A DNA stretch of 64,000 bases from Flavobacterium psychrophilum (GCA_945860385.1 CAMAQD010000012.1:1-64000); one strand, 5' to 3'. Shown: positions 6,470 to 15,611, counted from the stretch's first letter. The notes: generated from the letters alone by a model not told the origin. Numbers and translations: made by a program.

Positions 6470-8740
6470 ATGAAACATCTTTTATTACCCGCTGTACTCT
6501 TCTTACTATGTCAGTCTGGTTTTGCCCAAGAAACCGCAAGTGTACCCGAAAAAACAAGTACTTTGGATACATTTGAAACTTTTTATGATACCATAAAAAA
6601 CAAAAACAAAATAATTTTAAAAGAAGTTGTTGTCACGGCTAATCAACTACCAAAACCCATAACTGCTTTACGTTCAGCATTAAAACCAATGGATGTACCA
6701 CAAACCATTCAGGTAATTGGAGCTGAAATTATCGAGCAACAACAATCCATTCGATTGAGTGAAGTACTAAAAAATGCCAATGGTGTTTATGTAGGTTCGT
6801 CTCGTGGCGGAGCTCAAGAAACATTTTTCTCAAGAGGTTATGATATGTCTGCAAACAATATGTTTAAAAATGGTTTCCGTTACAATGCGGGTTCCATTCC
6901 TGAAGTTTCAGGTCTTGAAAAAGTAGAATTCCTAAAAGGAGGTTCCGCATTATTATTTGGAAATGTAGCTCCTGGGGGCATATTAAATTTGGTTACCAAA
7001 ACGCCTTCTTTCAAAAGTGGCGGAGAAATTGCAATTCAAGCAGGAAGTTATTCTTACTACAAACCCTCTGTCGATTTTTATGGCCCTTTGAATAAATTTA
7101 TCGCCTACAGAATTATTGGTTCTTATGAAAACTCAGAAAGTTTTAGAGATGTGGTAAAAAACGAACGCATTTACATCAACCCTTCTTTACTATTTAATGT
7201 TACTAATAAAACCCAAATCACACTTCAAGGCGATTATTTGAGCGCCGATTGGACACCCGATTTTGGAACAGGATCCTTTGGAAAAGAGATTGCAGAAGTC
7301 TCTAGAAACAGCTATTTTGGCTCACTTTGGTCTAATGGACAAACGAAATCTACCAGTGCTTCTGCCCAAATCAATCACGACTTTAACAAAAATTGGAAAT
7401 TAAACTTCAACTCCTCTTTCCAATCTTATGACAGACAATCTTTTGGTACAGAGCGAATTCAACCCAACGATGAAAAAAACGAAACTGTTTTTGGAGATAC
7501 CAACAGACCATTGGGAAAAAACAAAAATCTAGAACAAATAGTTGGAGACCAATTGAGTTTACAAGGATGTTTTAAAACGGGTAGCATCAAGCACCAACTC
7601 TTTACAGGAGCCGATTGGGAAAATTCATTGGCAACTGCTTATACTTTTACCTTTGCAGAAAAAGCAATTTCGATTAATAATGATGGTAAATATGTTGCCA
7701 ATTATTATGATATGATAAACCTATTTTCTTTCGACCCAGCGACACAAAGAAATGATATTCCCCAAAACGTAACCAATACACAAATAGTTACTACCAACAG
7801 CAACCGTTTTGGAATCTTTGCACAAGATTTAATTTCATTCACAGAAAAAATAAAACTTTTAGCAGGAATCCGTTGGTCGTGGCAAGAATCACAAGCCGAT
7901 ACTAATAATTTAGTAAAAAATACTATCACAGAAAGCGCAAAACGTTTGGATAATGCTTTCTCTCCAAAATTAGGATTGGTTTATCAACCTACAAAAGATA
8001 TGTCGGTATTTGCCAGTTATTCGAACTCGTTCACTCCAAATACTGGGACAACAGTAGATTTGAAACCCATAAAACCTTCAATTATTGACCAATATGAAGC
8101 CGGAATCAAAAAAGATTTCTGGAAAGGAGTAATGAGTACTAATATTACCGTATATCAAATTACCAACAGCAATTTAGCCCAAACAGCTGAATTCAAAGCT
8201 GACGGAATCACTCAAAACATAGACACAACTATCAAAACATTGAGCGGAGAAACAAAGAGTAAAGGGGTGGAAATTGACATCACCGCAAGACCATTTGACG
8301 GAATGAATATCATTGCAGGCTATAGCTATAACGATATGCGTTACACTAAAACTACAGGAGCAAACGGCAGTTTCATCGAAGGAGATCGCGTAGTTAGAAC
8401 TCCAGCAAATACAGCCAATTTAAGCATTTTCTATACCTTACAATCGGGTGCATTAAAAGGATTCTCTTTGGGAGCCATAGGTAATTATATCGGAGATCGC
8501 CTTGGTGGTTGGAATGATCAATATGATGTTACCAAACCAAATGGAATCAATGACCGAGACATTCCACTAGAAGGCTACACCACAATTGATGCTTCGGTGG
8601 GTTATAATTGGAAGAAATTTTCGATCTTGTGCAAGTTATCGAACATTACAAATGAATTGAATTATACGGTGCACGAAAATTACAGTATCAATCCGATTGC
8701 ACCACGCCAAATTATGACAAGCTTAAAATATAAATTTTAA
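6470..8740 (+). CDS. TonB-dependent siderophore receptor
   Basis: 756 residues; outer-membrane transporter that imports a ferric siderophore with energy from TonB-ExbBD. Signal peptide 1-20 ends FAQ. The plug domain spans roughly residues 50-185 with LKEVVVTANQLPKP, the FLKGGSALLFGNVAPGGILN loop and VTKTP, followed by a 22-strand barrel. The C-terminus is LKYKF with a terminal Phe. The VPQTIQVIGAEII segment and the overall order match the FhuA/FhuE/FoxA class. Length is typical. It is followed after 56 bp by a PepSY membrane protein, a usual partner for siderophore iron release. Its signal peptide closely resembles that of the second receptor (QSGFAQET identical). Specific ligand cannot be told. 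Confidence 0.93.
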   Translation: MKHLLLPAVLFLLCQSGFAQETASVPEKTSTLDTFETFYDTIKNKNKIILKEVVVTANQLPKPITALRSALKPMDVPQTIQVIGAEIIEQQQSIRLSEVLKNANGVYVGSSRGGAQETFFSRGYDMSANNMFKNGFRYNAGSIPEVSGLEKVEFLKGGSALLFGNVAPGGILNLVTKTPSFKSGGEIAIQAGSYSYYKPSVDFYGPLNKFIAYRIIGSYENSESFRDVVKNERIYINPSLLFNVTNKTQITLQGDYLSADWTPDFGTGSFGKEIAEVSRNSYFGSLWSNGQTKSTSASAQINHDFNKNWKLNFNSSFQSYDRQSFGTERIQPNDEKNETVFGDTNRPLGKNKNLEQIVGDQLSLQGCFKTGSIKHQLFTGADWENSLATAYTFTFAEKAISINNDGKYVANYYDMINLFSFDPATQRNDIPQNVTNTQIVTTNSNRFGIFAQDLISFTEKIKLLAGIRWSWQESQADTNNLVKNTITESAKRLDNAFSPKLGLVYQPTKDMSVFASYSNSFTPNTGTTVDLKPIKPSIIDQYEAGIKKDFWKGVMSTNITVYQITNSNLAQTAEFKADGITQNIDTTIKTLSGETKSKGVEIDITARPFDGMNIIAGYSYNDMRYTKTTGANGSFIEGDRVVRTPANTANLSIFYTLQSGALKGFSLGAIGNYIGDRLGGWNDQYDVTKPNGINDRDIPLEGYTTIDASVGYNWKKFSILCKLSNITNELNYTVHENYSINPIAPRQIMTSLKYKF

Positions 8741-8796
8741 CATTAAACCTTTCTTCAAAAAACTCGTCAAACATTTTTAAATCAACTTAACAAAAA

Positions 8797-9345
8797 ATGA
8801 AAAAAATCAATTTCAGAAACTTACACCGAGATTTGGGCTATTTTTATATCGGACTTATTGTTTCTTTCGCCTTTTCAGGATTATTAATGAACCACCGCGA
8901 AGCTTGGCATCCTGATAAATACACCACCGAAACCAAAGCCATCGAGGTAAAACTTCCAGAAGAAAGTGAAATCAACGAAAAATTTGCAGAAGATTTAGGA
9001 AAAAAATTAGGCATCGACGATAAAATGAGACGTCATATGGTCAAAAAAGGAGAATTTAAAATCTCTTTCGAAAACCACGATGTCGAAATCGATATGAAAA
9101 CTGGCAAAGGAGAAATTGTCTCTTTCATCAAAACGCCAATCATCAGCCAAACGATGAAATTACACAAAAACACCTCTAATTTCTGGATTTATTATTCGGA
9201 TATTTTTGCGATAAGTTTAATCATCATCGCCTTAACCGGAACCATAATGATCAAAGCGGGTAAATTCAGCTGGAAAAACCGCGGTTGGAAATTGGCCGTT
9301 GCCGGAGTAATTTTCCCTTTGTTATTTTTGATTTTGTTTGGTTAG
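8797..9345 (+). CDS. PepSY-associated transmembrane protein
   Basis: 182 residues. Short member of the PepSY-TM family, inner-membrane proteins linked to siderophore iron reduction. It opens with the characteristic N-LHRDLGYFYIG helix (TM about residues 12-32), then a periplasmic region (about 33-118) containing the PepSY-like KKGEFKISFENHDVEIDMKTG pattern in parts, then KLHKNTSNFWIYYSDIFAIS and TM segments at about 125-147 and 163-181. Conserved His residues (H10, H28, and H in KLHKN) could ligate haem. It is placed 56 bp after the siderophore receptor and is probably co-transcribed. Confidence 0.85.
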   Translation: MKKINFRNLHRDLGYFYIGLIVSFAFSGLLMNHREAWHPDKYTTETKAIEVKLPEESEINEKFAEDLGKKLGIDDKMRRHMVKKGEFKISFENHDVEIDMKTGKGEIVSFIKTPIISQTMKLHKNTSNFWIYYSDIFAISLIIIALTGTIMIKAGKFSWKNRGWKLAVAGVIFPLLFLILFG

Positions 9346-9469
9346 AAACTAATTTTTAAACAGTAAAAATTCCAATCCTGTAAAATAAGCATTGGATTTT
9401 AACTTTTAAGAACGGCCCAAAACCATACATCCCTTATAAACATATCGTTAGCGCAGACATACAGTTGCC
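9346..9469. other. Non-coding gap before the lipoprotein remnant
   Basis: The first part of a 406-bp interval between the PepSY gene and the second receptor. No ORF is credible. From about 9461 it becomes alignable with the 3' part of the lipoprotein gene. Confidence 0.6.
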
Positions 9470-9553
9470 AAAGACCAACTTTTCGTAGAAGTTTCCGGAT
9501 TAAAATAAAACAAACCTAATTCAATCCGATATTCGATGAAGAAAAAGGAATAA
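9470..9553 (+). pseudogene. Remnant of the lipoprotein gene 3' end
   Basis: In frame, this reads KDQLFVEVSGLK, a TAA stop, then NKPNSIRYSMKKKE and TAA. The intact gene at 5802-6275 ends KDRIFIEVSGIQQDKPSSIR then YSMKKTE. The alignment covers 28 codons with one internal stop (9506-9508); the rest of the gene is missing. The fragment is followed by a terminator and promoter homologous to those after the intact gene, so it marks the left end of a duplicated segment. Confidence 0.85.
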
Positions 9554-9582
9554 AAAATCTAACATTTATCGACATAATAAAG

Positions 9583-9614
9583 AATCTTGCTCCTTAAAAG
9601 CAGGATTTTTTTTG
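9583..9614 (+). terminator. Duplicate, diverged terminator
   Basis: ATCTTGC (9584-9590) pairs with GCAGGAT (9600-9606) including one G-T wobble, then a run of T. It corresponds in position and sequence to the terminator at 6302-6332. Confidence 0.8.
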
Positions 9615-9669
9615 GCCATAAAACAGTAATAAACGACACTTAAAAAAATGTTAATAAATATTATTAAGA

Positions 9670-9744
9670 TTTAATCTAAATAAGCTTTGTAGATTCGAAA
9701 ATGGGTTTTATATTTGCAGTATTATTTTTATTAAGTCTAAATAA
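9670..9744 (+). promoter_or_regulatory. Promoter with two operator-like boxes for the FecA-like receptor
   Basis: TTTG (9686-9689), 19-nt spacer, TATATTTG (9709-9716). Boxes TTTAATCTAAATAA (9670-9683) and TTAAGTCTAAATAA (9731-9744) lie on either side at 61-bp spacing, exactly as in 6389-6463. Because the -7 element lies at 9709, the mRNA should start near 9723, which rules out a start codon at 9701 for the receptor. Confidence 0.72.
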
Positions 9745-9751
9745 AGTATTT

Positions 9752-11974
9752 ATGAAACGCCTTTTAGTATCCGCAGTATTTGCAGTTTTATCTCAGTCTG
9801 GCTTTGCCCAAGAAACAACCGAAAAGAAAGACACCATTCACAATTTAAAAGAAGTTACTGTCAATTCCGATGTTATCGTTGGGAGTAAATTCAAAGCCAA
9901 AAACCGTGCTGGCTCCACCTCGTTTATTTCTCCAGCCGATTTAAAAACATTTCATTATGCCGACGTTTCCAGAATATTAGCCAAAATACCCGGCGTAACA
10001 GTTCAGGAAGAAGATGGTTTTGGGTTAAGACCCAATATAGGAATGAGAGGAACAAATCCCAATCGCAGCGAGAAAATCACTTTAATGGAAGATGGAATTT
10101 TAATTGCTCCGGCTCCCTACGCAGCTCCTGCCGCCTATTATTTTCCGACTACAACCAGAATGCAAGCCTTCGAAATTATCAAAGGGGGAAGCCAGATTCA
10201 ATATGGTCCCTATACCACTAGTGGCGCAATCAATATGGTTTCTACTCAAATTCCAAGCAAATTTACCGGAAATATTACAGCGACCTACGGGAATTACAAT
10301 ACCAAAAGAACCTATATGAATATTGGTGACAGTTATGAAAATTTTTCCTATTTAGTAGAATACAACAATCGAAATTCGGATGGATTTAAAAAGATTGATT
10401 ATAGTGCTAAAAAGACTGGTTTTCAGGGAAATGATTATGTAGCCAAATTTAGAATTAATACCGATTTTGATGCAAAAATATACCAATCGCTAACTTTAAA
10501 ATTGCAATATTCTGAAGATAAGGATAATGAAACCTACCTAGGTCTAACCGATGCTGATTTTAAAGCCGACCCTTTTAGACGATACCTTGGTTCAAATGAA
10601 GACAATATTGATACCGAGCATTTTCAAATGATGGCAACACACTATATAAAGCCATCAAAAAACTTGACTTTTACCACAAAAGCATATAGAAACACCTTCG
10701 CCAGAAACTGGTACAAATTGGATGGAGTTAACTTAGGAACAACAACCGTTTCAATAAATAACATTCTTGAAAACCCAGTGAAATATACTGCGGAATACAA
10801 TGCCATTTCAGGCGTTTCCAATACTATTGCAAACGCTTTGCGAGTGAAAGCAAACAACAGAAACTACGAATCCCAGGGAGTTCAGACTGTTGGAAACTTT
10901 AAACTAGAAAAAAATAATTTTAAACACGAAATCGAATTTGGAATTCGCTACCACGAAGATTATGAAGATCGGTACCAATGGGTAGACGGTTATGCAGTCA
11001 ATAACAAAGCTATGAACAGAACCAATACAGGAATTGCAGGAACAGATGCTAACAGAATTGCAAGCGCCAATGCTATTGCAAGTCATGTTTTATACAATCT
11101 AAGTTTTGATAAATTTACTGTATCGCCAGGTATCCGATATGAAAGTATCCACCTTAGATCGTTAGATTATGGAAAATCGGATGTAAACAGAACTGGAGCA
11201 AACCAAATTGTAGAAAAAAATAATGTCGGAGTCTGGATTCCTGGAATTGGTCTATTGTACGATATAAATAAATTTTACAATGTATTTGCCAGTGTTCATA
11301 AAGGGTTTTCTCCTCCGGGTGCAAAAGCTGGTGAAGATGCCGAAAATAGTCTAAACACAGAAATTGGATTTCGCATGAATAAAAACGCCTTTTCTGGAGA
11401 ATTAATTTATTATTATAATGACTTTTCAAATCTTCAAGGTTCAGACAATATGTCGGGTGGCGGTTCCGGAACAGGAGATTTGTTTAATGCCGGAGATGCG
11501 ATTGTAAACGGAATAGAACTGGCAGCAACTTATGATTTCCTTTACAACAATAGCAATCAGTTCAGACTTCCGGTAACGTTAAGCTACACCTACACTGATA
11601 CCAAACTAGAATCTAATTTCGTCAGTCCAATCTGGGGAAATGTTGTTCCTGGCGATGACATTCCATACATTCCAACAAATCAATTATCACTAATGGCTGA
11701 TTTTGAGTTCCATAAATTTCAATTTGCTGCGGGATATCGCTTTGTAGATGCTTTCAGAACCAAAGCGGGACAAGGAACAATTCCAGCCAATTATAAAGTG
11801 GATAGCTATTCTGTTTTTGATATTTCGGCGAAATATCTCGTATCAAAAAATGTGACTTTTATGGTAAATGTTATCAATTTATTTGATGCCGAAAATGCGG
11901 TTTCCAGAGTTCCTGCTGGGTTAAGACCAGCTCACCCGTTTGGAATCAATGCCGGAATTTCAGTACATTTCTAA
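9752..11974 (+). CDS. TonB-dependent receptor, FecA-like
   Basis: 740 residues from ATG 9752, the start that gives the signal peptide MKRLLVSAVFAVLSQSGFAQ (1-20). An in-frame ATG at 9701 is rejected because it lies upstream of the predicted transcription start. The plug has the FecA-class features LRPNIGMRGTNPNRSEKI, LMEDGILIAPAPYAAPAAYY and GGSQIQYGPYTTSGAINMVS. The barrel ends GINAGISVHF with terminal Phe. FecA-type proteins import ferric dicitrate or related iron chelates; the ligand here is inferred only from family. It lacks an N-terminal signalling (STN) domain, so FecIR-type surface signalling is not expected. Followed by a strong hairpin terminator. Confidence 0.92.
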   Translation: MKRLLVSAVFAVLSQSGFAQETTEKKDTIHNLKEVTVNSDVIVGSKFKAKNRAGSTSFISPADLKTFHYADVSRILAKIPGVTVQEEDGFGLRPNIGMRGTNPNRSEKITLMEDGILIAPAPYAAPAAYYFPTTTRMQAFEIIKGGSQIQYGPYTTSGAINMVSTQIPSKFTGNITATYGNYNTKRTYMNIGDSYENFSYLVEYNNRNSDGFKKIDYSAKKTGFQGNDYVAKFRINTDFDAKIYQSLTLKLQYSEDKDNETYLGLTDADFKADPFRRYLGSNEDNIDTEHFQMMATHYIKPSKNLTFTTKAYRNTFARNWYKLDGVNLGTTTVSINNILENPVKYTAEYNAISGVSNTIANALRVKANNRNYESQGVQTVGNFKLEKNNFKHEIEFGIRYHEDYEDRYQWVDGYAVNNKAMNRTNTGIAGTDANRIASANAIASHVLYNLSFDKFTVSPGIRYESIHLRSLDYGKSDVNRTGANQIVEKNNVGVWIPGIGLLYDINKFYNVFASVHKGFSPPGAKAGEDAENSLNTEIGFRMNKNAFSGELIYYYNDFSNLQGSDNMSGGGSGTGDLFNAGDAIVNGIELAATYDFLYNNSNQFRLPVTLSYTYTDTKLESNFVSPIWGNVVPGDDIPYIPTNQLSLMADFEFHKFQFAAGYRFVDAFRTKAGQGTIPANYKVDSYSVFDISAKYLVSKNVTFMVNVINLFDAENAVSRVPAGLRPAHPFGINAGISVHF

Positions 11975-12023
11975 AACCTATTTTGTTTGAATTATCAAAC
12001 ATCTGTATATTTTTAATTCAACT

Positions 12024-12062
12024 AAAAGGCACTACAAATTGAGAATTTGTAGTGCCTTTTTT
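12024..12062 (+). terminator. Rho-independent terminator after FecA-like receptor
   Basis: AAAAGGCACTACAAATT (12024-12040) and its perfect reverse complement (12044-12060) form a 17-bp stem with a three-base loop, followed by T residues. Confidence 0.92.
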
Positions 12063-12120
12063 AATTGAAAGCGAATAATGCAAATAAGAGTTGGATTTAT
12101 ATCTTTTTGATTCACAATAC

Positions 12121-12153
12121 AGACCTAACAGGTTTTAAAAACCTGTTAGGTCT
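12121..12153. repeat. Palindromic repeat (ACCTAACAGG type)
   Basis: AGACCTAACAGGTTT (12121-12135) pairs with AAACCTGTTAGGTCT (12139-12153). I recall this hairpin as scattered through Flavobacteria genomes. It lies just left of the duplicated valS end. Confidence 0.75.
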
Positions 12154-12194
12154 AATAGTGTATTGTTTCAAACTTTAATTTACACGAATTAAAC

Positions 12195-12500
12195 CTATTT
12201 TAACCCCACCAAACTTTGTTCCAATGTTGCAATCTTCGAAAGTGCATCGGCTTCTTTTTGTCTTTCGTTTGCCAAAACTTTTTCTGGTGCTCCGTTGACA
12301 AATTTCTCGTTCGAAAGTTTACTTTGAACTAATTTCAAAAAGCCTTGCGTATAAATTAACTTGGTTTTTAATTTTTCAATTTCAGCTGCAACATCAATAT
12401 TTGCGGTGATTGGAATGAAGTATTGCTTCGATTTTACACAGAAAGACAAAGCGCCATCCACTCCTCTGAAACATATTTTAATGATATGATGTTTCCTCAT
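12195..12500 (-). pseudogene. Duplicated 3'-end fragment of valS
   Basis: The reverse strand encodes the last 88 residues of valyl-tRNA synthetase (from VDGALSF to the stop), 77 of 88 identical to the intact ValS at 16203-18836. This is the C-terminal coiled-coil tRNA-binding arm. Upstream of it the match decays (traces to about 12550) and no catalytic part remains, so it cannot be an enzyme. DNA at 12209-12296 is identical to 16217-16304 (88 bp), then identity drops. It lies in direct orientation to valS on the other side of a five-gene islet. Confidence 0.9.
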
Positions 12501-12854
12501 TTGGTTTCCAGCACCTCAACAAATGTGTACTGCTTAATAAACCTATCATTATGCGAAATATGGCATTCCTTCATTCTTTACAATGCCTATTTTCAAATAA
12601 AAACCATTTTACTCCCTACATAATTAGTTTCAAAGATTAAATATTCATTTATAATCTTCAAGAAAGGTCGATAAACTGATGCCTTTTTTTCGCGTAACAG
12701 TAAATCTCACAACCTTTTCCTGAAATTATGTAATACTTATTTTAGGTAAGATAACCAACTTTGCAAACTAACGATTCAGTTTTAAATGAAATAATGTCAC
12801 AACAGACGAAAATAAAACAAAGGAGAATTAAAAACCCAGAAAATTAAAAACAAA
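12501..12854. other. Intergenic stretch, decayed valS DNA then islet leader
   Basis: The first ~50 bp still align weakly with valS. The rest holds no credible ORF. CAACTTTG near 12760 is a one-mismatch -7-like element that could serve the first islet gene, without a clear -33 partner. Confidence 0.4.
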
Positions 12855-13364
12855 ATGAGCAACACAAAAAATTTGAAGAACAATGAAGCCATTGAAAAAC
12901 TAAAAAATTTGGTTGATGAAATAATGATTTGCCTTTTCTGTACCAACCTTAAAACAGATGATGGTTCTACCTGCAGACCAATGTCAGCTATAAAAGTTTG
13001 TGATGAAGGCAATATTTGGTTTTTCAGCGAAAAGAACAGCGATAAAAATATAGCTATTGAAACAAGTAAAAATGTACAACTCTTTTTTTCGCATCCTGGC
13101 AAGAGTAGCTACTTAGTTGTAAACGGTGAAGCCGAAATAATTCTAGACCAAAAACAAATTGAAGCACTCTGGACACCTGCAGCTAAAATTTGGTTTAAAG
13201 GAGGTAAGGACGACCCCAATATCTCCATAATAAAAGTAAATCCAACCAATGCTTACTATTGGGATACGGACGGCAACCAAATGATAAATTTTATCAAAAT
13301 GATAGCATCTGTTGCCACAGGAAAAAATTTAGTTACTGGCAACCAGGGAACTTTAGAAGTATAG
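12855..13364 (+). CDS. Pyridoxamine 5'-phosphate oxidase family protein (general stress type)
   Basis: 169 residues. A split-barrel flavin-binding fold of the general-stress-protein-26 type: MICLFCTNLKTDDGSTCRPM, IWFFSEKNSDK, VQLFFSHPGKSSYLVVNGEA, then WFKGGKDDPNISIIKVNPTN and AYYWDT. True PNP oxidases are longer and contain a conserved dimer-interface Arg set not seen here, so a flavin-binding or stress role is preferred. No signal peptide. First gene of the islet, read with the next genes on the same strand, 105 bp before the SpoIIAA-like gene. Confidence 0.85.
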   Translation: MSNTKNLKNNEAIEKLKNLVDEIMICLFCTNLKTDDGSTCRPMSAIKVCDEGNIWFFSEKNSDKNIAIETSKNVQLFFSHPGKSSYLVVNGEAEIILDQKQIEALWTPAAKIWFKGGKDDPNISIIKVNPTNAYYWDTDGNQMINFIKMIASVATGKNLVTGNQGTLEV

Positions 13365-13469
13365 TCAATCGCCAAATTCAATTATTGATTTCTCCAACGA
13401 TGTTCAATATTAATTTAATAAAAAAGCGACAATACAAGAACAGTTTTGTGTTAATTTAAATTCAAAATT

Positions 13470-13838
13470 ATGATAGTACATTTAGAAAATTTACCCGCTA
13501 ATATGGCAGGCTTCAAAGCAACTGGAGAAATTACAGAAAAAGATTTTTCGGACACCGTAATGCCCAAAGTAAAGTCACTAATTGACAAAACAGACAAACT
13601 AAATTACCTCTTGGTACTTGAAACTTCTTTAAAAAATTTCAGCATTGGAGCCTGGATGAAAGATGCCTTAATGGGCATAAAACACATAACTAAATGGAAC
13701 AGAGCAGCCATTGTTTCTGATGTAGAAGTTATCCGAGATTTCACAGACATTTTTAGCTACTTTATTCCCGGAGAGTTTAAAGGATTTGAACATAAAGACC
13801 TTAAAGAGGCTATTGACTGGGTTTCAGAAAAAATTTAA
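13470..13838 (+). CDS. STAS/SpoIIAA-like protein
   Basis: 122 residues. Resembles the SpoIIAA-like (DUF3478) group of STAS/SEC14-fold proteins: VHLENLPANMAGFKATGEIT, DKLNYLLVLETSLKNFSIGA, W-x-D-A-L-x-GIKHITKWNR, and the ending FKHKDLKEAIDWV-type helix. Small soluble protein; these often bind lipophilic ligands but this one's ligand is unknown. Stop codon is 12 bp before the nitroreductase start, so the two are probably in one transcript. Confidence 0.82.
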   Translation: MIVHLENLPANMAGFKATGEITEKDFSDTVMPKVKSLIDKTDKLNYLLVLETSLKNFSIGAWMKDALMGIKHITKWNRAAIVSDVEVIRDFTDIFSYFIPGEFKGFEHKDLKEAIDWVSEKI

Positions 13839-13850
13839 ATAAAAAATAAA

Positions 13851-14480
13851 ATGAAAATTATAGAGGCACTCAAATGGCGATATGCTGCCAAAAGAATGAA
13901 TGGAAATAGTATTCCAAAAGAAAAACTAGAAATAATTTTAAAAGCAATTTCACTTGCACCTTCTTCATTTGGTTTACAGCCCTATTCAATTATAGTGGTT
14001 CAAGATCCTGACATTCTTGAAAAAATAAAACCCATTGCAAGCATGCAACCGCAAATTACAGAGGCTTCTGCAGTCTTGGTTTTTGCAGCTTGGGACAATC
14101 TAACACAAGAAAGAATAGATAATTATATCACGCTGATTACTAAAGTAAGAGAGGTGACTCAAGAAAGTTTGCTGCCGATTAAAAGAGTAATTGAATCGCA
14201 ACTCGCAAAAACAGAAGAACAAAGTTTTAATTGGAACGCTAAACAGGCCTATATCGCATTAGGAATAGCATTAGTAGCGGCTGCAGAAGAAAACATAGAC
14301 AGTACACCTATGGAAGGCTTTGAACCCGAAAAGCTAGATGAAATTTTGCAACTCAAAGAAAAAGGATTAAAAAGTGTCGTTCTCTTAGCATTAGGGTATC
14401 GCGATGAAAAGACAGACTACTTAGTTGATCTAAAAAAGGTAAGAAGAGAAGAATCAAAACTGTTCACAACACTAAATTGA
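13851..14480 (+). CDS. NAD(P)H-dependent nitroreductase family protein
   Basis: 209 residues. FMN-dependent oxidoreductase of the NfsB/nitroreductase group. The N-terminus (ALKWRYAAKRMNGNSIPKE) holds the basic FMN-phosphate contact, then LAPSSFGLQPYSIIVV, the AAWDNLTQERIDNYI segment, NWNAKQAYIALGIALVAAAE and TPMEGFEPEKLDEIL, all in family order; it ends with the ALGYRDEKTDYLVDLKKVR tail. Soluble, homodimeric in known members. Reduces quinones or nitro compounds using NAD(P)H; substrate here not known. Lies between the SpoIIAA-like and SDR genes. Confidence 0.9.
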   Translation: MKIIEALKWRYAAKRMNGNSIPKEKLEIILKAISLAPSSFGLQPYSIIVVQDPDILEKIKPIASMQPQITEASAVLVFAAWDNLTQERIDNYITLITKVREVTQESLLPIKRVIESQLAKTEEQSFNWNAKQAYIALGIALVAAAEENIDSTPMEGFEPEKLDEILQLKEKGLKSVVLLALGYRDEKTDYLVDLKKVRREESKLFTTLN

Positions 14481-14509
14481 TTTATTGTCCCTGATAAAAC
14501 ATAATTATC

Positions 14510-15271
14510 ATGAAAAAGTTAGAAAACAAAATAGTATTTATCACGGGAGGATTATCTGGCATTGGTAAAGCTTGCGCCATTGCAGCAGTTAAAGAGGGAG
14601 CTACTATAGTTATTGCTGACATGAAATCTGATGAGAGTGAAAAAGTGATGGGAGAAATCAAGAAAGAAAATCCCAAAGCCCTCTTTATTGAATGTGATGT
14701 TTCAAATTTCACTCAGGTACAGGTAGCAATTGAAACGACAATTGCAACTTTTAATACCCTTGATATTGCATTAAACAATGCAGGAATCCTTGGTCAATCA
14801 TACAAAATAGCAGATATGACAGAAGAAGCTTGGCTCAAAGTCATTGGTGTAAATCTAAATGGAATGTTCAATTGTATGAAACATGAGTTAGCGCAAATGG
14901 CAAAACAAAAAAGTGGCGTTATTGTAAATATGTCATCTATACTTGGCAAAGTTGGTTTTGCAACTTCCTCACATTATGTAGCTGCGAAACACGGCGTGAT
15001 AGGACTAACGCAAACTGCAGCATTGGAATATGCAACCGAAGGAATCCGTGTGAATGCAATTTGTCCAGGATTTATTGATACTCCGCTATTAGCCGAAGGA
15101 GAAATTAATGATCATAAAGATGTCAAACAAAAGCTTATTGACTTACACCCTATGAAAAGACTTGGCAAAGCCGAAGAAATTGCAAATGGCTTTATATTTC
15201 TCGCTTCAAATGATAGCTCATTCGTAAACGGAACTTCTCTTGAAATTGACGGTGGATACTTAGCTATATAA
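14510..15271 (+). CDS. Short-chain dehydrogenase/reductase (SDR)
   Basis: 253 residues. Classical SDR. Cofactor motif TGGLSGIG at residues 12-19, D in IADMKSDES suggests NAD preference, LNNAG core, and catalytic Y156-xxx-K160 (YVAAK) with the upstream Ser in NMSSILG. The ending NGTSLEIDGGYLAI is the usual SDR tail. Substrate cannot be inferred. 29 bp after the nitroreductase, likely same transcript. The gap after it (15272-15611) holds no gene I can support. Confidence 0.92.
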   Translation: MKKLENKIVFITGGLSGIGKACAIAAVKEGATIVIADMKSDESEKVMGEIKKENPKALFIECDVSNFTQVQVAIETTIATFNTLDIALNNAGILGQSYKIADMTEEAWLKVIGVNLNGMFNCMKHELAQMAKQKSGVIVNMSSILGKVGFATSSHYVAAKHGVIGLTQTAALEYATEGIRVNAICPGFIDTPLLAEGEINDHKDVKQKLIDLHPMKRLGKAEEIANGFIFLASNDSSFVNGTSLEIDGGYLAI

Positions 15272-15611
15272 ATATTTAATCTGAACAAAAAAAGCATTGC
15301 GACCACAAAGCAATCAGCAGCGATTTATATTCAAACTTTTGTTCGAGTTAGCCAAGGCGTATAGCACTGAATTCGTGGAAATTCCTGAAACTACTACAAA
15401 GATTCAATAAAATTATGCTAAACTATCAAAGCTTGAGCATGAAATGACCATCACAGTTCCTTACTAAACTTATACGGATTTTTAGCACGGTTTATCTTAG
15501 ATGACCTTACATTTGTTTTCATTAAGTGGATTTATAAATACATAACTCATCGTCAATTATTATCTCTTTTATCCAACATTAACTTCTAAAAATAAACTTT
15601 AAAATTCTATT
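15272..15611. other. Intergenic stretch with no supported gene
   Basis: 340 bp between the SDR and TspO genes. Reading frames are broken by stops on both strands; there may be a worn gene remnant but I cannot identify it. Confidence 0.5.

Noticed and set aside
9701..9751. Upstream in-frame start of the FecA-like receptor
   Set aside because: It lies inside the core promoter, before the predicted transcript start; the 9752 start gives a normal signal peptide.
12423..12623. 66-residue + ORF over the valS fragment
   Set aside because: Antisense of the decayed valS tail; no promoter or homology.
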